From CADEDH01 sp041394285 (lineage in GTDB: Bacteria > Actinomycetota > Acidimicrobiia > Acidimicrobiales > SZUA-35), in assembly GCA_041394285.1 (NCBI GenBank), contig JAWKIL010000016.1, positions 62,001 through 126,000 of the forward strand: DNA of 64,000 bases, written 5' to 3'. Every line of letters starts with the position of its first letter. Position 1 is the first letter of the stretch. Both the position numbers and the translations under genes were made by a program. Positions 8,660-16,919 of this stretch are shown here, in pieces. Below the pieces are notes generated by a model. The model saw only the letters and a program-made list of their open reading frames with translations, made no database searches and had not been told where the DNA came from.

Positions 8660-9340
8660 TGACAGCCTCGGCCGTCGGGCGGCACGCTGCTGGCACGCGC
8701 CGGCTCGTCGGATGCCATCGGCGCCGCTGTGGCCGTGCTGGCCGGCACCAACGTGTTCACCACCCACGGGCCGGCCTGGTCGTGGCGGCGCAAGGCCCTC
8801 CAGCCGTCGTTCCAGCGGGCCCCCACCGAGCAGCTGGGCCCCACGGTGGAAGCGATCGTCGAGCGGGAGGTCGACGCCCTCGCCCCGGGCCGGCTGGCCG
8901 ACGCCCAGGCCTGGTTCAGCTCGGTCACGATCGCGGTGGCGGCCGCCCCACCGAGCTGGTGGCCCAACGCCGTGCCGACGGCGTGGGCGAGCGGGGCGAC
9001 GCCCTCGACGCCATCCTCGCCATGACCGATCCCGACACCGGCCAGCCGCTGGACGACGAGCGGGTGGTCGACGAGACGCTCCGGCTCCGACCGGTTCGAC
9101 CCCGACCGGTTCCTACCCGATCAGCAGAAGTCCCGGCCGGCCGGGGCCTTCCTGCCCTTCATCGTCGGCCCCCGCCACTGCCTGGGCATGCGCCTGGCGC
9201 AGATGGAGATGCGGCTGGTGGTCGAGGCGCTGTGCCGGAGGTTCGAGCTGAGCACACTGGGGCCGGTGGAGCCCGACGCCACCTTCACCCTCCGGGTCCG
9301 GGGCACGCTCCCGCTCGGCATCACCCCGCGCGCCGCCTGA
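8660..9340 (+). pseudogene. Decayed cytochrome P450 with internal deletions and frameshifts
   Basis: Three frames carry P450 pieces in the correct order. At 8700-8940 the C-helix region reads NVFTTHGPAWSWRRKALQPS. At 8960-9090 the segment before the I helix reads DALDAILAMTDPDTGQPLDD, running into a K-helix-like ETLRL. At 9095-9340 come FDPDRFLP and the haem loop FIVGPRHCLGM with the Cys ligand, to a normal C-terminus. The I-helix (AGxxT) and most of the K-helix region are missing, and two frame changes separate the pieces. The gene cannot make a functional P450. A single sequencing error cannot explain this, so it is true decay. Confidence 0.85.
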
Positions 9341-9348
9341 CGGGTTCC

Positions 9349-10494
9349 CTACCCCAGCACCTCCTTGGCGATGATCGTCTTCATGATCTCGCTGGTGCCG
9401 CCGTAGATGGTGGCCACCCGGGCCTCGGCGTAGGCCCGGGCGATGGGGTACTCGGCCATGTAGCCGTAGCCGCCGAAGAACTGGAGGCACCGGTCCACCG
9501 TGCGCTTCTGCAGCTCGGTGCCCCACAGCTTGGCCATGGCCGCCTCGGCCGGCGAGAGCTCCTTAGTGTTGTGCTTCATCACGCACTGGTCGACGAACGG
9601 CTCGGTGACGGCCAGCTCGGTGGCCACCTCGGCCAGCACGAACTTGGTGTTCTGGAAGGCGGCGATGGGCTGGCCGAACGCCACCCGCTCCCGGGTGTAC
9701 TCGACGGTCCAATCCAGGGCGGCCTTCGCCGCCGCCAACCCGTACATGCCGATCGACAACCGCTCCTGGGCCAGGTTGAACCCGAGGTACTGGAACCCCT
9801 TGCCCTCCTCGCCCAACATGTTGGCCGCCGGCACCCGCACGTCGGAGAAGAACAGCTCGGCCGTGTCGGCCGACTTCTGGCCGATCTTGTCGAGGTTGCG
9901 GCCCCGCTCGAAGCCCGGCATCCCCCGCTCCACCACCAGCAGCGAGATCCCGCCCCGGCCGGCCGCCGGGTCGGTGCGGCAGACCACGATCACGAGGTCG
10001 GAGTTGATGCCGTTGGTGATGAACGTCTTCGCCCCGTTGAGCACCCACTCGTCACCGTCGCGCACGGCCGTGGTCTGGACCCCGGCCAGGTCGGAGCCGG
10101 TGCCGGGCTCGGTCATGGCGATGGCCGTGATCAGCTCGCCCGAGGCGATCCCGGGCAGCCACCGGGCCGCCTGCTCGTCGTTGCAGTAGGTGACGAAGTA
10201 GGGAGAGACGATGTCGTTGTGGAGGGTGAGGCCCAGCCCGCCGCCCCCGGCCCCCACCGCCGCCAGCTCCTCGGCGATGATGGCGTTGAACCGGAAGTCG
10301 TCGGACCCGCCGCCGCCGTAGGCCTCGGGCACGTTGAACCCGACGAAGCCGTGCTTGCCAGCCTCGGCGTAGACCTGGCGGTCCATCACCCCGGCGTGCT
10401 CGAACTCCTCGAACCGGGGCATCACCTCGGCTTCCAGGAAGGAGCGGAAGCTCTGGCGGAACAGCTCGTGGTCGTCGGTGTAGATCCGGTTCAT
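9349..10494 (-). CDS. Acyl-CoA dehydrogenase
   Basis: A 381-residue flavoprotein of standard length. FAD/substrate motifs are present: ITAIAMTEPGTGSDLAG (about 137-153) and LNGAKTFITNG. The C-terminal IYGGTSEIMK holds the usual catalytic base Glu. It catalyses alpha,beta-dehydrogenation of an acyl-CoA, passing electrons to ETF. It starts 6 bp after the cupin gene at 10501-10887, so they are probably co-transcribed. Chain-length or ring specificity is not readable. It may belong to the ring-acid block just upstream, but a family-A palindrome and a tandem array separate them. Confidence 0.93.
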   Translation of the reverse strand: MNRIYTDDHELFRQSFRSFLEAEVMPRFEEFEHAGVMDRQVYAEAGKHGFVGFNVPEAYGGGGSDDFRFNAIIAEELAAVGAGGGGLGLTLHNDIVSPYFVTYCNDEQAARWLPGIASGELITAIAMTEPGTGSDLAGVQTTAVRDGDEWVLNGAKTFITNGINSDLVIVVCRTDPAAGRGGISLLVVERGMPGFERGRNLDKIGQKSADTAELFFSDVRVPAANMLGEEGKGFQYLGFNLAQERLSIGMYGLAAAKAALDWTVEYTRERVAFGQPIAAFQNTKFVLAEVATELAVTEPFVDQCVMKHNTKELSPAEAAMAKLWGTELQKRTVDRCLQFFGGYGYMAEYPIARAYAEARVATIYGGTSEIMKTIIAKEVLG

Positions 10495-10500
10495 GGCGTT

Positions 10501-10887
10501 TCAGTCCTTGGGGAACTCGGGGTCGTCTTCCCAGATGGCGGCCCCGTGGGTGATGGCGATGTGGGTGGCGTCGTGGCCCGGCTGGGCGCCGTGGATGTGG
10601 CGGGTGCCCTGGGGCACGTGGACGATGTCGCCCGGATCGCACTCGATGCGGGTGCCCCCATGGTCCTCGGCCATGCCCTTGCCGGCCACGAAGTACAGCA
10701 CCTGGTCGCCCAGGTGGATGTGCCACTTGGTGCGGGCGCCGTCGTGGAAGTGGACCCGCCCCTGGTTGAGCCCGATCTCGGCGTTGCCGTGGATGGCCTC
10801 GATCTCCACGTTGCCCACGAACCACTGCGACGGGGCCGGCTTCTTCTCCCGCTCCAGGCGGCGGATGGGCTTCTCGTCGTCGGCCAT
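10501..10887 (-). CDS. Single-domain cupin protein
   Basis: A 128-residue protein with ATG at 10887. The cupin core is visible: TKWHIHLGDQVLYFVAGKG (His ligands near residue 57-59) and the second motif CDPGDIVHVPQGTRHIHGA. Such small cupins may be sugar/acid isomerases, dioxygenases or ligand-binding proteins. It lies directly upstream of an acyl-CoA dehydrogenase, with 6 bp between them, which suggests a joint role in acyl or ring-compound catabolism. No specific function can be assigned. Confidence 0.8.
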   Translation of the reverse strand: MADDEKPIRRLEREKKPAPSQWFVGNVEIEAIHGNAEIGLNQGRVHFHDGARTKWHIHLGDQVLYFVAGKGMAEDHGGTRIECDPGDIVHVPQGTRHIHGAQPGHDATHIAITHGAAIWEDDPEFPKD

Positions 10888-11016
10888 GGCGGCGCGCTCC
10901 TCGGGTCGGTCGGTCTCGGCCCCGCCATCCTGGCCGATCGCCGCCGCTCCGGCCACCCCGACGGGGCCACCGACGGCCGACCCCGGCGTCCCCAACGAGC
11001 CACCGCAGGCCCAACG

Positions 11017-11120
11017 GCGCGACGGAAAACCGCGCCCCGCCAGCGATCTGCGTCGCGAAGTCTGCGGATTCCGGAGAGAACGTGACACAGATCGGCCGGG
11101 CGGCGCGTTTTCCGTCGCGC
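11017..11120. repeat. Family A nested palindrome, copy A1
   Basis: Outer arms GCGCGACGGAAAACCGCGCC (11017-11036) and GGCGCGTTTTCCGTCGCGC (11102-11120) pair with one bulged base. Inside lie a second imperfect stem (GATCTGCGTC with GACACAGATC) and a small central hairpin. Copies A2 (19666-19760) and A3 (44984-45086) share the layout and most bases, and a partial copy begins at 63975. It sits between convergent-type gene ends and probably folds into a long hairpin in RNA or single-stranded DNA. The stretch 10888-11229 holds only this element and the adjacent tandem array. Confidence 0.85.
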
Positions 11121-11123
11121 AGA

Positions 11124-11268
11124 TCAGGCGGGGACGTTGCGACGACCGACCCGGGTGCGGGCCCACCCGGGAGCGCTCAGGCGGGGACGTTGCGGCGACC
11201 GACCCGGGTGCGGGCCCACCCGGGAGCGCTCAGGCGGGGACGTTGCGGCGACCGACCCGGGTGCGGGC
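11124..11268. repeat. 53-bp tandem array of the upstream gene's 3' end (three copies)
   Basis: Copies begin at 11124, 11177 and 11230. The first two are 53 bp and differ at one base; the third is the authentic end of the acyl-CoA dehydrogenase gene (39 bp shared). Each copy contains the codons for RTRVGRRNVPA and the TGA stop, plus about 14 bp of downstream spacer. The array abuts family A copy A1. It is one of four such stop-anchored, three-copy arrays in the window. Confidence 0.95.
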
Positions 11269-12393
11269 GATGATCGTCTTCATGATCTGGGCGGTGCCGT
11301 CGCCGATCTGGAAGCCGAGAACGTCCCGCAGGCGCTGCTCCATCACCCCCCGGTCGTAGCCGGCATGGCCGAAGACGAGCAGGCACTCGTGCACCGTGTC
11401 GTAGGCCAGCTTGGGGGCCCACCACTTGCACATGGCGGCCTCGGCCGTGTGGGGCAGGCCCTGGTCCTTGGCCCACAGCGCCTGGTAGCAGAGCAGGCGG
11501 GCCGCCTCCACCTGGGTGTCGAGCTCGGCCAGGCGGTGCGACACCCCCTGGAAGGCCGACAACGGCTGGCCGAACGCGGTCCGTTCGGTGGAGTAGGCCC
11601 AGGCGTCGCTGAGCGCGGCCCGGGCCACGGCCAGCACCTGCAACCCGATCAGGGCCCGGGAGAAGTCGAAGCCCTGCATGACCGACACGAACCCGAGGCC
11701 CTCGCCGCCCAGGCGGTGGTCGGCCGGGAGGCGCACGTCGTCGAAGAAGATCGAGCCCCGGCCGATGGCCCGCTGGCCGTGACAGTCGAACCGGCTGGTG
11801 GTGATGCCGGGCAGGTCGAGCGGCACCAGGAAGGCAGTGACACCCCGGGCCCCCTCCTCCGGTGTGCCGGTGCGGGCGAACAGCACGGCGGCCGCCGCCT
11901 GGTCCGCCGCCGAGATCGACGTCTTCTCCCCCGACAGCACGTAGTGGTCGCCGTTGGCGGTGGCCTTCGTCGACAGCCGGGCGGCGTCGGACCCGCCGGC
12001 CGGCTCGGTGAGGGCCAGGGCCAGGATCACGTCGCCCGCGGTGAGCCGCTGCAGCCACGGCGTGGCCACCGTCGGGTCGCCGTGCTCCAGGAGGATCTGG
12101 GCGTTGAGCGACCCGAGCAGGTTGATGTACGACATCGACAGGTCGGCGGCGGCGATGGCTTCGGTGATCACCCCGGCCGCCACCCGGCTGGCTCCCTGGC
12201 CGCCGACGGCCTCGGGCAGCTCGGGAGCGATGAGGCCGAGGGCACCCATCTCGGCCATAAGGGCCGGGTCGAGCACCCGGGTCTGGTCCCGCTCGGCGAA
12301 GCCGGGGGCGATCCGATCGGCGGCGAACCGCTCGACCATGTCACCCAGGGCCACCAGGTCGTCGTCGAGGTAGGGGTTGGGAGCAGGGCTCAT
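11230..12393 (-). CDS. Acyl-CoA dehydrogenase, AliB-like (probable cyclohexanecarboxyl-CoA dehydrogenase)
   Basis: A 387-residue acyl-CoA dehydrogenase with LALALTEPAGGSDAA and LSGEKTSISAADQ flavin motifs. At the C-terminus the segment that normally reads EGTSE is GDGTAQ, so Gln replaces the usual catalytic Glu. Cyclohexanecarboxyl-CoA dehydrogenases are known to use a different base (an Asp), which fits. Its place 13 bp after badI and in line with badH supports the first oxidation of cyclohexanecarboxyl-CoA. An alternative is another short/branched acyl-CoA dehydrogenase with a displaced base. The gene's 3' end is tandemly repeated downstream. Confidence 0.8.
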   Translation of the reverse strand: MSPAPNPYLDDDLVALGDMVERFAADRIAPGFAERDQTRVLDPALMAEMGALGLIAPELPEAVGGQGASRVAAGVITEAIAAADLSMSYINLLGSLNAQILLEHGDPTVATPWLQRLTAGDVILALALTEPAGGSDAARLSTKATANGDHYVLSGEKTSISAADQAAAAVLFARTGTPEEGARGVTAFLVPLDLPGITTSRFDCHGQRAIGRGSIFFDDVRLPADHRLGGEGLGFVSVMQGFDFSRALIGLQVLAVARAALSDAWAYSTERTAFGQPLSAFQGVSHRLAELDTQVEAARLLCYQALWAKDQGLPHTAEAAMCKWWAPKLAYDTVHECLLVFGHAGYDRGVMEQRLRDVLGFQIGDGTAQIMKTIIARTRVGRRNVPA

Positions 12394-12406
12394 CGGCGGC
12401 GGCCTC

Positions 12407-13198
12407 TCACTTGGCGTAGCGGCGGAAGTCGGGCTGGCGCTTCTCCTGCAGCGCGTTGACGCCCTCCCGGCTCTCGTCGGTGTCGTAGTACAGCTTGAGC
12501 GCCATCAGGCCCATGCCGGCGATGCCGGCCTGGTGGGCGGTGTCCATGTTGAACGACCGCTTGGCGATGGCCAGCGCCGTGGGGCTGCGCTCGCACAGCT
12601 CCTCGGCCCAGGCCTGCACGGTGGCGTCGAGCTCGTCGGCCGGCACGCACACGTTGGCCAGGCCCATGGCCACCGCCTCCTCCCCGGAGTAACGGCGGCA
12701 GAAGTACCAGATCTCCCGGGCCTTCTTCTCCCCCACCACCCGGGCCAGGTAGGCGGTGCCGTAGCCGGGGTCGACCGAACCCATCTTCGGGCCCACCTGG
12801 CCGAAGATGGCCTTGTCCGAGCACATGGTGATGTCGCAGATCGTGGCCAGCACGTTGCCGCCGCCGATGGCGTAGCCCTGGACCCGGGCGATGACCGGCT
12901 TGGGCACGTCTCGGATGATGGCGTGCAGCTCCTCGACGGGCAGGCCGATCAGGCCCCGCCCGTCGTAGTTGCCGTCGTGGGCCGACTGGTCGCCGCCGGT
13001 GCAGAACGCCCGGTCCCCGGCGCCGGCCAGCACGATGGCCCCGATCTCGGGGTCGAAGCCGGCCTTGTTGAAGCAGTGGATCAACTCGTCACAGGTGCGG
13101 GCCCGGAAGGCGTTCATCACGTCGGGCCGGTTGATCGTGATCCACGCCACCCGGTTGCGGACCTCGTAGATGACGTCGGTGAAGGTGCTGGTGTCCAT
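12407..13198 (-). CDS. badI: 2-ketocyclohexanecarboxyl-CoA hydrolase
   Basis: A 263-residue crotonase-fold protein. It carries long segments that I recognise from Rhodopseudomonas palustris BadI, including CTGGDQSAHDGNYDGRG, VIARVQGYAIGGGNVLATI, FGQVGPKMGSVDPGYGTAYL and RSFNMDTAHQAGIAGMG. BadI is a MenB-like enzyme that hydrolytically opens the ring of 2-ketocyclohexanecarboxyl-CoA to pimelyl-CoA. The oxyanion-hole region (GGDQS, GGGN) is intact. It lies 28 bp after badH and 13 bp before the AliB-like gene, forming an operon. MenB itself is unlikely because no menaquinone genes are nearby. Confidence 0.9.
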   Translation of the reverse strand: MDTSTFTDVIYEVRNRVAWITINRPDVMNAFRARTCDELIHCFNKAGFDPEIGAIVLAGAGDRAFCTGGDQSAHDGNYDGRGLIGLPVEELHAIIRDVPKPVIARVQGYAIGGGNVLATICDITMCSDKAIFGQVGPKMGSVDPGYGTAYLARVVGEKKAREIWYFCRRYSGEEAVAMGLANVCVPADELDATVQAWAEELCERSPTALAIAKRSFNMDTAHQAGIAGMGLMALKLYYDTDESREGVNALQEKRQPDFRRYAK

Positions 13199-13226
13199 GT
13201 CGTTTTCTCCTCTCGATCGAACTCGC

Positions 13227-13988
13227 TCAGCCGGCCATGGTGAGGCCGCCGGAGACGCTGATCACCTGGCCGGTGACGAAGGCGGCGTCGTCGTCGGCGA
13301 AGAACAGCACGGCCCCCGGCAGGTCCTCGGGAGAGCCGATCCGGCCCAGCGGGATCGAGCGGCGGAACGCCTCGAGCAGCTTCTCCGGGTTGGCCGCCCC
13401 CTCCGTGACCCCGGCCAGCAGGGCGGTGTCGGTGGGGCCGGGGCACACCACGTTGAGCGTGATCCCGTGGCGGGCGTGCTCCCGGGCCAGCGTTTTGGTG
13501 AAGGCCACCAGACCCCCCTTGCAGGCGGCGTACACCGCCTCGCCCGACGAGCCGACCCGGGCCGCGTCGGAAGCGATGGTCACCACCCGGCCCCGCCGTC
13601 GCTCCACCATCCCCGGCAGCACGGCGTGGTGGAGGTGGAGGGCACCGACGAGGTTGATGTCGATCAGTTGCTGCCAGTCGTCGGGGGTGGTGGCCACGAA
13701 CGGCTTGAACAGGTCCCACCCGGCGTTGTTGACCAGCACATCGATGGGCCCCAACTCGGCCTCGGTGCGCTCGATGGCGGCATCGACGCTGGCCCGGTCG
13801 GTGATGTCGCAGGTGACGGCGAGAGCGGCCGGCCCGATGGCAGCGGCCGTGGCGGCGGCGGCATCGGCCGCCCGGTCGAGCACGGCCACCTTGGCTCCTT
13901 CACCGGCGAAACGGCGGCAGATGGCACCGCCGATCCCGCCGCCGCCCCCGGTCACCACCACCGTGCGCCCTTCGAACCGCTCTGCCAT
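13227..13988 (-). CDS. badH: 2-hydroxycyclohexanecarboxyl-CoA dehydrogenase (SDR)
   Basis: A 253-residue short-chain dehydrogenase. It has the TGxxxGIG cofactor loop (VTGGGGGIGGAI), CDITDRASV with the acidic NAD-preferring residue, NNAG, and the catalytic Ser-Tyr-Lys (IASDAARVG, YAACKG). ATG 13988 is chosen because it gives the usual MAERFEGRT start; a longer TTG start would run into the operator. Next to badI and a BadR-like regulator, it most likely oxidises 2-hydroxy- to 2-ketocyclohexanecarboxyl-CoA. From sequence alone it would only be an SDR; the specific call rests on context. Confidence 0.82.
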   Translation of the reverse strand: MAERFEGRTVVVTGGGGGIGGAICRRFAGEGAKVAVLDRAADAAAATAAAIGPAALAVTCDITDRASVDAAIERTEAELGPIDVLVNNAGWDLFKPFVATTPDDWQQLIDINLVGALHLHHAVLPGMVERRRGRVVTIASDAARVGSSGEAVYAACKGGLVAFTKTLAREHARHGITLNVVCPGPTDTALLAGVTEGAANPEKLLEAFRRSIPLGRIGSPEDLPGAVLFFADDDAAFVTGQVISVSGGLTMAG

Positions 13989-14018
13989 CGTCCAACTCCC
14001 GAAGTTCCGTGCTGACAA

Positions 14019-14036
14019 ACGTCAATGTATTGACGT
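14019..14036. promoter_or_regulatory. Probable BadR/MarR operator in the badH-marR divergent promoter
   Basis: ACGTCAAT-GT-ATTGACGT is a perfect 8-bp inverted repeat with a 2-bp spacer. It is centred between the badH start (13988) and the marR start (14050), where a repressor could shut both genes. The local sequence is clearly more A+T-rich than its surroundings. Confidence 0.75.
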
Positions 14037-14049
14037 ACCATAGGATGTC

Positions 14050-14562
14050 ATGGCCCAGCCGACAAGTCCCCCGCCGATCGAGTTGGTCCCGGACAACGAG
14101 GACCCGGTGCGGATGGCGCTGGCCAACCGGGTGTTCTTCCGGCTCTACCAGTGCGCCAACCTGTTGCACAAAACCGGGAGCCGGGCCCTGGAGGCCGACG
14201 GGCTCACCACCCAGCAGTGGGCCGTGCTGGGCGCCCTGTCCCGCCCGGAGGCGGCGGAGGGGATGACGGTCAACGAGCTGGCCCGCTACCTGATGGTGAG
14301 CCGGCAGAACCTGTCGGGCGTCCTGCGTCGCATGGAGGCCAACGGCCACCTGGCCGGAACCGCCGACGAGCGCGACAAGCGGGCCCGGCGGATCACGATG
14401 ACCCCGTGGGGTCGGGAGGTGTGGGAGCGGCGGGCCCTACCCCGGATCCACGGCTACTACGGGCGGGCGGTCGACGGCTTCACCGAAGACGACCTGACCC
14501 ACACGCTGCACTACCTGCTGGAACTGCTCGACAATATGACGGCCATCGACGCCCAGCCCTGA
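14050..14562 (+). CDS. MarR-family regulator, probable BadR
   Basis: A 170-residue MarR protein. Helical dimerisation ends flank a winged helix with LTTQQWAVLGAL, MTVNELARYLMVSRQNLSGVLRRMEANGHL and the wing DERDKRARRITMT. In R. palustris the MarR protein BadR controls cyclohexanecarboxylate genes in response to ring acyl-CoA intermediates. Divergence from badH across a perfect palindrome supports the same role here. The ATG at 14050 lies 14 bp beyond the operator, so self-repression is likely. A family-B hairpin follows the gene. Confidence 0.82.
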   Translation: MAQPTSPPPIELVPDNEDPVRMALANRVFFRLYQCANLLHKTGSRALEADGLTTQQWAVLGALSRPEAAEGMTVNELARYLMVSRQNLSGVLRRMEANGHLAGTADERDKRARRITMTPWGREVWERRALPRIHGYYGRAVDGFTEDDLTHTLHYLLELLDNMTAIDAQP

Positions 14563-14571
14563 ACCCACGGC

Positions 14572-14618
14572 GATCTGTGGCGCCAGCGCGCAAGATCCAG
14601 CATCTGGCGCCACAGATC
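14572..14618. repeat. Family B hairpin, copy B1
   Basis: GATCTGTGGCGCCAG (14572-14586) pairs perfectly over 15 bp with CTGGCGCCACAGATC (14604-14618), around a 17-nt loop containing GCGCGCAAGATCCAGCA. The loop and arms recur in B2 (16801-16847) and, reversed, in B3 (39576-39616). It starts 10 bp after the marR stop, so it may end transcription, although no T-tract follows. Confidence 0.88.
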
Positions 14619-14682
14619 CGGATTGGGGTGTAGTGGAGAAGCACAGAACCGCACGCCTGCGTCCTAAGGGGGGACCCACGCC

Positions 14683-15804
14683 ATGGCCACCGCCACGAAG
14701 CTCCCGATCTCGGCCGACTCCCACATCGTGGAGCCGCCCAACTGCTACACCGACTACATCGACCCCGCCTTCCGGACCCGGGCGCCCCACATCGAGCGCA
14801 ACGCGAAGGGGATCGAGAACTTCGTGATCGAGGGGCTGACCAACCCGGTGCCGATCGGGATGCTGGCCGCCGCCGGCAAGACGCCCGACGAGGTCAAGGT
14901 GGCGCGGGGCAACGACTTCGCCGACATCACGCCGGCCGCCTGGAGCCCCGACGCCCGCATCGAGTCCCAGGACCGCGACGGCGTGGGGGGCGAGGTGATC
15001 TTCGCCTCGGTGGGCATGGTGCTGTGCTCCCACCCCGACTACGAGTACAAGCGGGCCTGTATGACGGCCTACAACCGGTGGCTGGCCGAGTTCTGCGCCG
15101 CCCAGCCCACCCGCCTGTTCGGCCTGGCCCAGACGGCGGTCAGCTCGGTCGACGAGGCCATCGAGGACTTCGTGGCGGCCAAGGAGATGGGGATGGTGGG
15201 CATGATGGTCACCGGCAACCCCCAGCACGAAGACTACGACCACCGCGACTACGACGCGCTGTGGGAGTGCGCGGTGGACCTGAACCTGCCGATCGCCTTC
15301 CACATCCTGACGTCGAACGACTACGACGCCGCCACCGCCCTCAAGAGCCCCCGGGGCCACCAGGCCAACGCCTTCATGAACCTGGTGCGGGGCGTGCAGG
15401 ACATCCTCGGGCTGTTCGTGTTCGGCGGCGTGTTCGAGCGCCACCCCGACCTGCACATGGTGGTGGCCGAGGCCGACGCCGGCTGGGTGCCCCACTGGAT
15501 GTACCGCAGCGACCACGCCGCCATGCGCTGGGGCCGGGCCATGGAGCGCACGATCTCGCGCAAGCCCAGCGAGTACGTGCTGTCGAACTGCCACTTCACG
15601 TTCCAGGACGACGCCACCGCCTACCAGAACCAGGCCCTGGTCGACTCCGAGTGCCTGATGTGGGCCAGCGACTTCCCCCACACCGACTCCACCTGGCCGT
15701 TGTCGAGCGAGGTCCTGGCCGACCACACGGCCCACCTCACGCCCGAGCAGCGCGACCGGGCCGTCCACGACAACACGGCCAAGGTGTTCAACCTCCCGGT
15801 CTGA
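14683..15804 (+). CDS. Amidohydrolase-2 family metal-dependent hydrolase
   Basis: A 373-residue TIM-barrel hydrolase. The opening SADSHIVEP carries the Asp-x-His metal site. LPIAFHILTSN gives a strand-5 His, the GGVFERHPDL segment is typical, and MWASDFPHTDSTWP supplies the terminal catalytic Asp. Related proteins decarboxylate or hydrolyse cyclic and aromatic acids (ACMSD/resorcylate-decarboxylase group) or are of unknown function. It is flanked by family-B hairpins on one side and follows the ring-acid regulator, so a role in ring-compound breakdown is possible but unproven. Confidence 0.85.
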   Translation: MATATKLPISADSHIVEPPNCYTDYIDPAFRTRAPHIERNAKGIENFVIEGLTNPVPIGMLAAAGKTPDEVKVARGNDFADITPAAWSPDARIESQDRDGVGGEVIFASVGMVLCSHPDYEYKRACMTAYNRWLAEFCAAQPTRLFGLAQTAVSSVDEAIEDFVAAKEMGMVGMMVTGNPQHEDYDHRDYDALWECAVDLNLPIAFHILTSNDYDAATALKSPRGHQANAFMNLVRGVQDILGLFVFGGVFERHPDLHMVVAEADAGWVPHWMYRSDHAAMRWGRAMERTISRKPSEYVLSNCHFTFQDDATAYQNQALVDSECLMWASDFPHTDSTWPLSSEVLADHTAHLTPEQRDRAVHDNTAKVFNLPV

Positions 15805-15847
15805 CAGCAAACCCGGGCGGGAACACCGCCGGCACTAGCATCGGGCG

Positions 15848-16792
15848 ATGACCTCTCCCGGGCCGCTGCACGCCGTGCTCGTAGGCGGCAGCGGCTTCCT
15901 GGGCCGAGGCCTCCGCCACGCGCTCGTCGCCGGCGGGCATCGGGTCACGGTGATCGGGCGGGGAGGCAGTGGCCTCAGCGACGGCGACCACCGGGAGGTC
16001 GCCTGGGACGCCGCCACCCTCGGCCCGTGGACCGATTCGCTGGACGGGGCCGACGTCGTCGTGCACCTGGCCGGCCGCCGGGTCGACTGCCGTCCCACAG
16101 CAGCCAACATCGACAGCCTGATCGCCTCCCGGGAGGGCACGGTACGGCTCGTGGGCGAGGCCATCCGCCGGCTCGATACACCACCCCGGGCCTGGGTCCA
16201 GCTGTCGTCGCTGGCCATCTTCGGCGACACCGGCGACGAGGTGATCACCGAGGACACCCCGCCGCCCCTCACCGGGCCCCGCCAGCAGGTGGAGGTCTGC
16301 CGCCGATGGGAAGATGCCTTCCACCAGGCATCGGCCGGCATCAGCCGCACGGTGCTGCTCCGCCCCGGGATCGTGATCGGCGGCGCCGGCGACCCGGCCA
16401 CCCGCCAGCTTGCCCGCCTGGCCCGGGCCGGGCTGGGCGGCGCGGTGGGAACCGGTCGCCAGTGGGTGTCGTGGCTGGCCGCGGCCGACGTGTTCCCGCT
16501 GCTCGCCCGGGCCGTCACCGACCCGGCCATGACCGGCCTGTACCACCTCACGGGACCCGCCCCGGCCCGCAACCGGGACCTCATGGCGGCCTATCGACGG
16601 GCCGTGGGCCGTCGGTTCGGCCTGCCGTCGCCGGCTCCGGTCACCACCGTCGGGGCGTGGCTGCTCGGGTCCGATCCGGCCCTGGCGCTCACCGGCCGGC
16701 GGGCGGTGCCGCAACGCCTGCTCGACGAGGGGCACCGCTTCACCGTCACCTCCGTCGACGACGCGGTGGCGGCCACCGTCGACGAGGCCTGA
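15848..16792 (+). CDS. NAD-dependent epimerase/dehydratase-like protein (TIGR01777/YfcH type)
   Basis: A 314-residue Rossmann protein. It has GGSGFLGRGL near residue 13, VVHLAGRRVDCRP, and the C-terminal DUF1731-like segment PVTTVGAWLLGSDPALALTG. In family TIGR01777 the Tyr-x-x-x-Lys of classical epimerases is not evident, and here too SSLAIFGDTGDE replaces it. Its physiological role is unknown. It lies 44 bp after the amidohydrolase gene and is followed within 9 bp by family-B copy B2. Confidence 0.82.
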   Translation: MTSPGPLHAVLVGGSGFLGRGLRHALVAGGHRVTVIGRGGSGLSDGDHREVAWDAATLGPWTDSLDGADVVVHLAGRRVDCRPTAANIDSLIASREGTVRLVGEAIRRLDTPPRAWVQLSSLAIFGDTGDEVITEDTPPPLTGPRQQVEVCRRWEDAFHQASAGISRTVLLRPGIVIGGAGDPATRQLARLARAGLGGAVGTGRQWVSWLAAADVFPLLARAVTDPAMTGLYHLTGPAPARNRDLMAAYRRAVGRRFGLPSPAPVTTVGAWLLGSDPALALTGRRAVPQRLLDEGHRFTVTSVDDAVAATVDEA

Positions 16793-16800
16793 AGCCCGGC

Positions 16801-16847
16801 GATCCGTGGCGCCAGCGCGCAGAATCCAGCACCCGGCGCCACAGATC
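16801..16847. repeat. Family B hairpin, copy B2
   Basis: GATCCGTGGCGCC (16801-16813) pairs with GGCGCCACAGATC (16835-16847) with one G-T type mismatch. The loop AGCGCGCAGAATCCAGCA matches B1. It begins 9 bp after the epimerase stop. Confidence 0.85.
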
Positions 16848-16919
16848 GGCCGGCGGCTGGAGCGTCGCTGGCAGCGCCGGTAGGGTGCTGCCAGCGACGA
16901 CGACCCAGGGGGAACTGCG

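Noticed and set aside
13989..14018. A longer badH start at TTG 14018
   Set aside because: It would add a poorly conserved 10 residues and abut the operator; ATG 13988 gives the family N-terminus.
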